DNA from: RGIG7213 sp045124505 | GTDB taxonomy: Bacteria; Bacillota; Clostridia; Oscillospirales; CAG-272 | Assembly: GCA_045124505.1 (NCBI GenBank) | Contig: JBGVLZ010000061.1 | Location: 1 to 64,000 of the forward strand | DNA: 64,000 nt | Direction: 5' to 3' | In this document: positions 54,116 through 61,354 of the stretch, piece after piece | Layout: every line of letters starts with the position of its first letter | Position numbering within the stretch: the stretch's first letter is position 1 | Notes under the pieces: model-generated | Seen by the model: the letters and a program-made list of their open reading frames with translations, nothing else | What the model was told of the DNA's origin: nothing | Databases searched by the model: none | Position numbers and translations under genes: made by a program

Positions 54116-55078
54116 ATGAATATTTTAATTCTAAGCGTCGGCACGCGAAACAAAATCGTACAGTATTTTAAAAAAACATTTAATGGTATCGGCAAAGTTA
54201 TCGCCACTGACATGAGTGAATTTGCACCTGCTGTATACGAAGCAGATAAATTTTACAAAGTTCCTAAGATGAGTACTGACGGATATATAGATATCATACT
54301 TGATATATGCAAAAAAGAACATATAAATTGCGTACTTTCTTTGATAGACCCCGAATTATCGTTACTTGCAAAGCACCAAAGCGATTTTGCATCTATCGGT
54401 GTAACGGTTATAGGTTCACCGTATGAGCTGTGCGAACGTGCACTCGACAAAATGGAAATGTATAATTGGCTTACGTCTCACGGTTATAACTGTGCAAAAA
54501 GTTATACCGACAAAGAACAGTTTTATGCTGATGTAAGCGAAGGCAAAATTACATATCCCGTATTCATAAAACCCGTTTGCGGAAGCGCAAGCATTGCAAT
54601 TTCAAAGGTTTATGATAAAGAAACGGTAGAATTACTGTTTGCTCACAATGATAACCTTATGATACAGGAATTCCTCGACGGTCAGGAAATCGGTGCAGAT
54701 GTATATATTGACATGATAAGCAAGGAAGCAGTGTCAATTTTTACAAAAAAGAAAATGGTCATGCGTGCGGGTGAAACAGACAAAGCGGTTTCATTCAAGG
54801 ATCAAAAGCTTTTTGAATTAATTGAAAAATTCGTTGCGGAAAGCGGCTGGTGCGGACAAATCGATATTGATATCTTTGATGTCGGAGGAGAATATTACAT
54901 TTCGGAAGTCAACCCCCGTTTCGGAGGAGGCTATCCGCATGCATATGAATGCGGATGCGACCATATGACGATGATCCTCAACAACATCAACGGAAAAACA
55001 AATACTAAGAAAATAGGACAATACGATGAAAATGTATATATGATGAAGTATAATAACGTAATGATCAAAAAAATGTAA
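54116..55078 (+). CDS. ATP-grasp enzyme (carbamoyl-phosphate-synthase-like)
   Basis: A 320-residue ligase-type protein. N-terminal Rossmann part (MNILILSVGTRNKIVQYFKK) and the ATP-grasp core with YPVFIKPVCGSASIAISKVY (nucleotide Lys), MIQEFLDGQEIGADVYID and the Mg site IDIDIFDVGGEYYISEVNPRFGGGYP. It probably joins an acid to an amine on a sugar or surface-polymer precursor, judging by its place after two sugar transferases; the substrates are unknown. GGAGAA precedes the ATG. Confidence 0.85.
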   Translation: MNILILSVGTRNKIVQYFKKTFNGIGKVIATDMSEFAPAVYEADKFYKVPKMSTDGYIDIILDICKKEHINCVLSLIDPELSLLAKHQSDFASIGVTVIGSPYELCERALDKMEMYNWLTSHGYNCAKSYTDKEQFYADVSEGKITYPVFIKPVCGSASIAISKVYDKETVELLFAHNDNLMIQEFLDGQEIGADVYIDMISKEAVSIFTKKKMVMRAGETDKAVSFKDQKLFELIEKFVAESGWCGQIDIDIFDVGGEYYISEVNPRFGGGYPHAYECGCDHMTMILNNINGKTNTKKIGQYDENVYMMKYNNVMIKKM

Positions 55079-55131
55079 TAAACAGCTTTAGTATTATACA
55101 ACTGATGAATTGAAAGTGATGGGAAAATAAA

Positions 55132-55851
55132 ATGAACACTATTAAAATAGACAAAAAGGGTGCGCTGATGGTAGCTCACAGGGGTGTCAGCAAGCTTGAA
55201 AAGGAAAACACTATGCCTGCATTCGTTGCGGCGGGAAACAGATCTTATTTCGGAATTGAAACTGACGTACACAGAACCGCCGACGGAAAGTATGTCGTAA
55301 TTCACGATGATGCAACGGGCCGTGTGGCACAGGACAATATCGTTATTGAAAATTCAACATACGACCTTATCAAAAGCGTAAAGCTTTATGATATTGACGG
55401 TAAAACTCCACGAACAGATTTACATGTTCCCCTGCTTTGCGAATACATAAGAATATGCAAAAAATACGAAAAGACGGCTGTTCTTGAGCTTAAAACGATA
55501 TTCACAAAAGAACAGGTTTCAGAAATTGTCGATATCATAAAAGAGGAAGACTATCTTGACGGGGTTATATTCATTTCGTTCCACATTCAGGATCTCATTT
55601 TCCTGCGTGAGCTTTGTCCCGATCAGCCTGCACAGTTTTTGACGGGTGATATAAACGATCTCACTATAGGTTGGATGAAGGATTATCATCTTGACCTTGA
55701 TGCACACTTCCCTTCTATTACGGAAGAAAACCTCAAAATGCTCCGTGACCTCGGAATAAAGGTCAATGTGTGGACGGTTGACGATCCTGCGACGGCTGAA
55801 AAGCTCATTTCCTGGGGTGTTGACTACATTACGACAAATATACTTGAATAA
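55132..55851 (+). CDS. glycerophosphodiester phosphodiesterase
   Basis: A 239-residue GDPD TIM-barrel enzyme: MVAHRGVSKLEKENTMPAFV (catalytic His-Arg), FGIETDVHRTADGKYVVIHDD (metal Glu-x-Asp and second catalytic His), VLELKT and a late VNVWTVDDPATAEKLISWGVDYITTN. It has no signal peptide, so it should act in the cytoplasm on glycerophosphodiesters from lipid or teichoic-acid turnover. Last gene before a terminator. Confidence 0.92.
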   Translation: MNTIKIDKKGALMVAHRGVSKLEKENTMPAFVAAGNRSYFGIETDVHRTADGKYVVIHDDATGRVAQDNIVIENSTYDLIKSVKLYDIDGKTPRTDLHVPLLCEYIRICKKYEKTAVLELKTIFTKEQVSEIVDIIKEEDYLDGVIFISFHIQDLIFLRELCPDQPAQFLTGDINDLTIGWMKDYHLDLDAHFPSITEENLKMLRDLGIKVNVWTVDDPATAEKLISWGVDYITTNILE

Positions 55852-55860
55852 AAGTTCAGC

Positions 55861-55896
55861 AACAAAGACGGCGGTTGATTTCTGCCGTCTTTGTTT
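55861..55896 (+). terminator. terminator after the GDPD gene
   Basis: AACAAAGACGGC/GCCGTCTTTGTT stem with a short loop and TTTT. Confidence 0.9.
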
Positions 55897-55917
55897 TCGC
55901 ATCCGAATAAATGAGAA

Positions 55918-55947
55918 AAACGGACAAGAAACGGGATGTCGAGGCGC
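55918..55947 (-). repeat. solo GTAGGGG...CCCG palindrome
   Basis: CGGGATGTCGAGGCGCCATC followed by CCCTACG; on the minus strand it has the GTAGGGG-core-CCCG layout shared by the inner palindromes of the dispersed repeats, with a different core. Confidence 0.5.
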
Positions 55948-56025
55948 CATCCCCTACGGCATCACTACGAATAAAGTAACATATAAACACAAGTCTGAGA
56001 TTTAACAAAATTTACAACATATATA

Positions 56026-56054
56026 TTGAAATTTTTGTTGCATAGCAGTATGAT
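56026..56054 (+). promoter_or_regulatory. promoter of the BspA-dockerin gene
   Basis: TTGAAA, 17 bases and TATGAT, 41 bases before the ATG; AAGGAGA is the ribosome site. Confidence 0.65.
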
Positions 56055-56095
56055 TATGATAAAAATACGCAAGTATATTTAAGGAGAACAGAAAA

Positions 56096-58737
56096 ATGAA
56101 GTTCAGACGTTTTATTTCAGTTTTAACAGTTGCTTCCCTTTTGCTTTCGTCAGTACATATGACAGCGAAGACCGATGATGTGCAAGACTATAAAACACAA
56201 GCCGAATATACCGCCGAAACTGCAGAACTAAATACACAAAAAGAAGATACGAAAAATGTATCAAGCACGATATCGACTGTATCAAATGCAACAGGTGACA
56301 TTGTGGCATCGGGCACTTGCGGAGATAACCTCACATGGGAGCTTTTCAGCGACGGTACACTTGAAATAAGCGGTACAGGAAGTATGAGAGATTATTCATC
56401 TTCGTCATCTGCCCCGTGGTATTCAAACCGTTCAAGTATTAAAAAAGTTATAATTGAAAGCGGTGTTACAAGTATAGGCGATTATGCGTTTTATAATTGT
56501 TCAATCCTTATATCGGTAACAATACCAGACAAGGTTAGAAATATAGGTGATAGGACATTTTCCGGTTGTTCAAGCCTTACATCGGTAACAATACCTGACA
56601 GTGTTACAAGTATAGACAGGTTTGCATTTTCCGGTTGTTCAAGCCTTGTTAAGGTATATATCACAGACATTGCAAAGTGGTGCGGTATAAGTTTTGGTGG
56701 TGATGATTCCAACCCGCTTTGTAACGGTGCAAACCTGTATCTTAACGGTGAGCTTGTAAAAGACCTTACAATACCCGACGGTGTAACAAAAATAAAAGAC
56801 TATGCATTTGATGGTTGTTCGAGTCTTACATCAGTAACAATACCCGACAGCGTTACAAGTATAGGCTGGTATGCATTTTCCTATTGTTCAACCTTACATC
56901 AGTGACGATACCTGACAGTGTTACAAGTATAGGCGATAATGCATTTGCCTGTTGTTCAAACATTACATCGGTAACAATAGGCAACAGCGTTACAAGTATA
57001 GCCCGGTATGCATTTAGAAATTGTTCAAGCCTTACGTCTGTTACAATATCTGACAGTGTTACAAGTATAGGCGATTGTGCATTTGAGGGTTGTTCAAGCC
57101 TTACGTCAGTAACAATAGGCGACAGTGTTACAAGTATAGGCGATTATGCATTTGACTTGTGTTCAAACATTACATCGGTAACAATTCCCGATAGCGTTAT
57201 AAGTATAGGCAATTGGGCATTTGAACATTGTTACAGCCTTACATCGGTAACAATACCCGACAGTGTTACAAGTATAGGCTATAGTGCATTTGACGATTGT
57301 TCAAGCCTTGAGTCTGTATACATAACGAGCCTTGAAAGCTGGTGCAATATCTCATTTTATGGTGACTATTCAAATCCGCTTTATCCAAGCAGTAACAGTA
57401 AGCTTTATTTAAACGGTGAGGTAGTAACACATCTTGATATCCCATCTGGTGTCAACACGATAAAAGACTACGCTTTTTGCGGTGCGGAATGTATGACCTC
57501 CGTTGTTATACCCGAGGGTGTTGAAGTTATTGGTTCTTTTGCATTTTACGACTGTAACAACATTGAAACGGTGACAATTCCGCAAAGTACGGTCAAAATA
57601 TTTGATAATGCTTTTTATAATTGTTCCTCACTTACAAAGGTTTATTATGCGGGAAGTGCGGATGATTGGGCTGATATTATAAACAGCGGTAACGATTACC
57701 TTAAAAATGCAGAGATAATTTACGGTGTAAATATCGAGGGCGGCGGTGATGAGGAAGAAACAGTATCATATATCGCAGTTGGAAATCTCGGTACCGCGGA
57801 ATGGGCGTTACTTGAAAACGGCACGGTCATCATCAACGGAACAGGCGTGCCGAGCGTTAACGAGCTTCCCTTTTACAAATACCGTGACACGATAACCGCA
57901 GTTAAGATTTCAGAAGGAATCACGGCAATACCTGAGGATATGTTCTACAAATGCAGTAACATCACAAGCGTTATTATCCCTGCAAGCGTTACAAAGATCG
58001 GTGACTCCGCCTTCTGGCGCTGTGATGCAATAACCGATGTATACTATTGCGGTACGGAAGCACAGTGGGCAAATATACAGATCGATGAATATAACGACAT
58101 TCTTTCATCATGCACATTTACGTACAATTACAGCCCTGTGACGGTTAAAGCATTCAAAACCCTCACAAAGCCGCAGAAGGTCACGTATGCATACGGTGAG
58201 GCGCTTGAGGTTGAGGATATGCATGTCGCCCTCTTCTACTCAAACAACTCATTTAAAGAAGTTGAGGATTTCACAGTATCGGGTTACGACAAATGCACAT
58301 TCGGACGTCAGGAAGTGACGGTATCATATGAGGATCAGTCATTTACAATGGATGTTTACGTAAAGCCCACAGAGCCGAGTGTTCTGACAACGCCCATGAA
58401 AGCGGGAATGACGGTCAAGGAATTTTCAGCACCGTATTCAATGCTTTACACCGTTTGCGTGTTTGACGACAGCATGTGCAAGCAGCTTTCCGATAACGAT
58501 ATTATCACATCGGGCTGTGTCGTTCAGCTTGTGCGTGATGAAAAGCTTATGGACAGCATCGGCATCGTTGTCAGCGGAGATGCAACGTGCGACGGCATTG
58601 TAAACGGAAAAGACCTTATAAGAATAAAAAAGCAGATAAATTCGGGAGATGCCGTTGAATATACCGAATATGCGGACATCAACTGCGACGGAATAATAGA
58701 CAATGCCGATTTAGAGTGTCTTATCGGCATGATGTAA
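56096..58737 (+). pseudogene. secreted BspA-like LRR protein with C-terminal dockerin, frameshifted
   Basis: Two overlapping frames make one gene of about 880 codons lacking one base. A signal peptide (MKFRRFISVLTVASLLLSS) and a SGTCGDNLTWELFSDGTLEI module lead into LRR_5 units of 23 residues (SLTSVTIPDSVTSIGDYAF type). At 56891-56892 TGTTCAAGCCTTACATC of sister repeats reads TGTTCAACCTTACATC, and frame one stops at 56905. The other frame continues with more repeats, a beta-rich bacterial Ig-like part (KVTYAYGEALEVEDMHVALF) and a type I dockerin (GDATCDGIVNGKDLIRIKKQ, then YADINCDGIIDNADLECLIG) with both calcium loops. It would be a cell-surface or cohesin-bound protein. The deletion could be real or an error in a repeat-rich region. 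Confidence 0.85.
56463..57318 (+). repeat. 69-bp tandem coding repeats (LRR_5 units)
   Basis: About ten near-identical 69-base units, each containing GACAGTGTTACAAGTATAGG and GTTCAAGCCTTACATCGG, with one interruption (about 56650-56765) of the VYITDIAKWCGIS type. Such identity allows copy-number change by recombination. Confidence 0.85.
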
Positions 58738-58765
58738 GATTAATTTAATATAAAATGCAACAATT

Positions 58766-58822
58766 AAAAATCCCCAAAGCGTTCGGAAATCAATTTTCCG
58801 CAATACGTTTTGGGGATTTTTT
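58766..58822 (+). terminator. terminator after the BspA-dockerin gene
   Basis: AAAAATCCCCAAA pairs with TTTTGGGGATTTTT, with an inner CGGAAA/TTTTCCG stem and a T-run. It also bounds the convergent transposase remnant. Confidence 0.85.
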
Positions 58823-59465
58823 CAATTATTATAAAAGCAATCATTTTTCCACTTGATGGGCTTTTCGTAAATATACTTTGCAATTTTTTCGTAATCCTTT
58901 TGATTACGGATAATATGATCGTGAAATGAGCGTTGCCATACTTTTTTATCAAATGGCGGCAATATTCCTTTTTTCACCATTTTCGTATATTCAACGGTTG
59001 AATATCTTTTAAAAGATTGAACGATATCAGAAATCGTAGGGGGGTGGCTCATTTATGGAAAAAACTTCCAAAATAAGTCGCCCCGTGTACTTTTTGAATA
59101 TTTATTCTGTAGGGGAGTGCATTGCACTCCCGCTTTTAGTATATTTATACATTTTGAAGCGGACGACCAATGGTCGCCCCTACAAATGTAATATATATTT
59201 TACTTAAATGAGCCAACCCCGAGCTATTGTTATAATAGCGTGAAAATGATTAGGCATAACAATATACACAGGGGATTCGACTCCGTCATATCCATTTATC
59301 GTTTCAATAAATGTTTTTTCAATCATTCGGGCGGATATGGAATCCGCCCCTACCGGTCCAAACAGCATTTCTTTATTGCGAGTGCACACCGTTATGAAAT
59401 ATGCGCCATTGGTACTGTAATCAAAATTTTAAAGTCTTGGAGATTTGCGTTTCGGGAATTGTCAT
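58822..59465 (-). pseudogene. REP-associated tyrosine transposase (RAYT, Y1 HUH type), broken by a repeat
   Basis: On the minus strand the remains read FPKRKSPRL, stop, NFDYSTNGAYFITVCTRNKE, MLFGPVG, then IEKTFIETINGYDG and YIVMPNHFHAIITIA (the HUH metal motif). A 180-base repeat follows, then TISDIVQSFKRYSTVEY, KVWQRSFHDHIIRNQKDYEK (catalytic Tyr) and IAKYIYEKPIKW. Damage seen: an out-of-frame start overlapping the stop of the phosphopantetheinyl transferase, a TAA at 59429-59431 where Lys is usual, and the inserted repeat at 59041-59220. Intact RAYTs are single-copy enzymes that move REP palindromes. No single stretch here would make a working enzyme. Confidence 0.85.
59041..59220 (-). repeat. 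dispersed multi-hairpin repeat, copy 5, inside the RAYT gene
   Basis: Inverted orientation: left hairpin GGGGTGGCTCATTTATGG...AAAATAAGTCGCCCC, then GGGGAGTGCATTGCACTCCC, then GACGACCAATGGTCGCC and the end AAATGAGCCAACCCC. It lies between the HUH and Tyr halves of the transposase. No clear target-site duplication can be seen. Confidence 0.88.
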
Positions 59466-60100
59466 TTTTCTTTACAAAACTCATAAAGCTCTGATACGTG
59501 TATTTTTTTTATATTCAAAAAGCTCTTTTCTGTGCAGGCTGAAAGGACGATATTGCCGTCGTATAGTGTAATAAGCTTATATTTGCCGTTTTCCGTTTTA
59601 TTTTCGGAAAAATCATATTTTGTCATTGAGCCTGCTATACCTGTTCCGATACACTTCAAAATACTTTCCTTCAGTGTCCAAATCGTTGTAAATTCAAGGG
59701 GTGGATCGTCGGCTGTTATAACCGATATTTTTTCTTTTTCGGTACAGACACGATGCATTACCAAAGTGTAATTTGACACTTTTTTCTGAATGTCAACGCC
59801 AACGGGCACATCACCGAGGGCACACGCAACAGCACCGTCAGTATGGCTTATATTGAAGAAGGTTGATGAATTTTCAAAAAAAGGCTTGCCGTATTCGTTG
59901 TATATAACACTGTATTTTTCATTATCGCCGTTTAAGTGTAAAGCATACCGAAGCAAAACATACGACAATGCACTGAGGACTCTGTCTTCAAAGCGTCTGT
60001 ATCTTTGCGCTTTAGCCTTTCTTTCCTCATCAAGTACGCTTAAAAAAACTTCATACTGTTCTTCTGTAACTGTATTTACATCTGTACAATAAAGTAACAT
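59462..60100 (-). CDS. 4'-phosphopantetheinyl transferase (Sfp-type)
   Basis: A 212-residue enzyme that moves phosphopantetheine from CoA to carrier proteins. The Sfp-type motifs are FFNISHTDGAVACAL, VGVDIQKK (Mg site) and FTTIWTLKESILKCIGTGI (W-x-x-K-E-x-x-x-K). Length is near the Sfp type (about 220) and above the AcpS type (about 125). No NRPS, PKS or carrier protein is in the window, so its target is elsewhere. It lies eleven bases after the tyrosine phosphatase gene. Confidence 0.9.
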   Translation of the reverse strand: MLLYCTDVNTVTEEQYEVFLSVLDEERKAKAQRYRRFEDRVLSALSYVLLRYALHLNGDNEKYSVIYNEYGKPFFENSSTFFNISHTDGAVACALGDVPVGVDIQKKVSNYTLVMHRVCTEKEKISVITADDPPLEFTTIWTLKESILKCIGTGIAGSMTKYDFSENKTENGKYKLITLYDGNIVLSACTEKSFLNIKKIHVSELYEFCKEK

Positions 60101-60111
60101 AAAATTTCCTC

Positions 60112-61134
60112 TTACTGTGAAAGAAGTATCTTTCGCATTTTTTCAATTTCGGACGGTGTTATACCCGACGATAAAATGAAATTTTCGCATTTATCATTGA
60201 CGGTGCTTTCAGGTGTTCCGTATTCATCGAGAATACTTAAAAAGCCTCTGAACTGTTCTGAGTCCGAGCTGCGTTCCCCCCACATTGAAAGTGATGTAAG
60301 CTCATAATCCAGAAAGAGATCGTCACACACCACTCCGAGAATTGCGGAAAGCAAAAATATGACCGTTCCCGTTCTGTCAGCCCCGCCCCAACAGTGGATA
60401 TAAAACGGATAATTTGATTCATCTGCAAACAAAGTGAATATCTTTTTGCACGTTTCTTTATCCTTTAAAAAATCTGAATATGCGGCACACGGAATAAGCG
60501 CAAAATTACAGCTTTCACCGATTTTTGAGCTTTCGATCTTCCCTACCGCTTCCCCCCTTAAATCAAGGTCTGTTTTTATACCGAGTTCTTCTGCAAGTAC
60601 ACGTCTTCCCGAATCTTCTATCGTATAGTGGAATTCCATTTCGCATCCGCGGAATACAAGCCCCTGTTTTACTTTTTTGCCGTTATATCCATTCCAGCCG
60701 CCGATATCACGTATATTTCCGAGTCCCTGTGCCAAAATCCATCTCGGTGTTTTATCGGATGTAACAAATGAAAAAACATCGGAAAAACTGACTTTTCCGT
60801 TTTCCTCTTCACACACACGCCAAAAGTATCTTTGTCCGAGCTTTAAATTAACAAGCTGAACTTCGTTAAAGGCGGCACGGTAAGTTTTATATTCGGAAAA
60901 ATCATCACGCTCACACAAATGCAGAAATGTATTTTCGCTATTGCCAGATTCGGTGTACCACTTAACCGTTACGGGATTCGGAAACGTTCTTTCTTCCCTT
61001 TGCTTTATCAAATTCAAATAGTCAACAGATACATTTTTTCCTTTATTGCCGTTACAAAGCAAAAATTCCGTTTGCATATCTGTGTGCAAACATACCGTTT
61101 GACCTTCATTCGGTGATATAACATGTATTTTCAT
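60112..61134 (-). CDS. tyrosine-protein phosphatase (Y_phosphatase3 type)
   Basis: A 340-residue protein. The first 130 residues form a beta-sandwich, probably fibronectin III-like (VTVKWYTESG, then LGQRYFWRVCEEENGKVSF). The rest is a PF13350-type phosphatase with NIRDIGGW (entry motif) and the P-loop YIHCWGGADRTGTVIFLL (H-C-x5-R-T) near 245-262. These act on phosphotyrosine or phosphoinositides. No signal peptide is seen. It is the first gene of the pair with the phosphopantetheinyl transferase. Confidence 0.88.
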   Translation of the reverse strand: MKIHVISPNEGQTVCLHTDMQTEFLLCNGNKGKNVSVDYLNLIKQREERTFPNPVTVKWYTESGNSENTFLHLCERDDFSEYKTYRAAFNEVQLVNLKLGQRYFWRVCEEENGKVSFSDVFSFVTSDKTPRWILAQGLGNIRDIGGWNGYNGKKVKQGLVFRGCEMEFHYTIEDSGRRVLAEELGIKTDLDLRGEAVGKIESSKIGESCNFALIPCAAYSDFLKDKETCKKIFTLFADESNYPFYIHCWGGADRTGTVIFLLSAILGVVCDDLFLDYELTSLSMWGERSSDSEQFRGFLSILDEYGTPESTVNDKCENFILSSGITPSEIEKMRKILLSQ

Positions 61135-61280
61135 TTGTATTTCTCCTTTTTGTATCTCTTCGGCGCTTGTATATTACCACATTTTCATCAGAAAGTAAAT
61201 AGTATACGTTTGTTTTTAGTCAGGTTTTACTTGCACGGCAGATTTTTTTCACATAAGTGATAAAACATCCGTTATTTTTA

Positions 61281-61309
61281 TTGATTTTTCTCATTTTATA
61301 TGTTATTAT
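61281..61309 (+). promoter_or_regulatory. promoter of the secreted GLUG-repeat gene
   Basis: TTGATT, 17 bases and TATTAT, 45 bases before the ATG; AAAGGAG is the ribosome site. Confidence 0.55.
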
Positions 61310-61354
61310 ATAACTAAGTATCTTATTAAGTAAAACGATGAAAGGAGTTTTATA

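Noticed and set aside
56463..57318. CRISPR or satellite repeat
   Set aside because: The 69-base units are in frame and encode LRR_5 repeats of a secreted protein.
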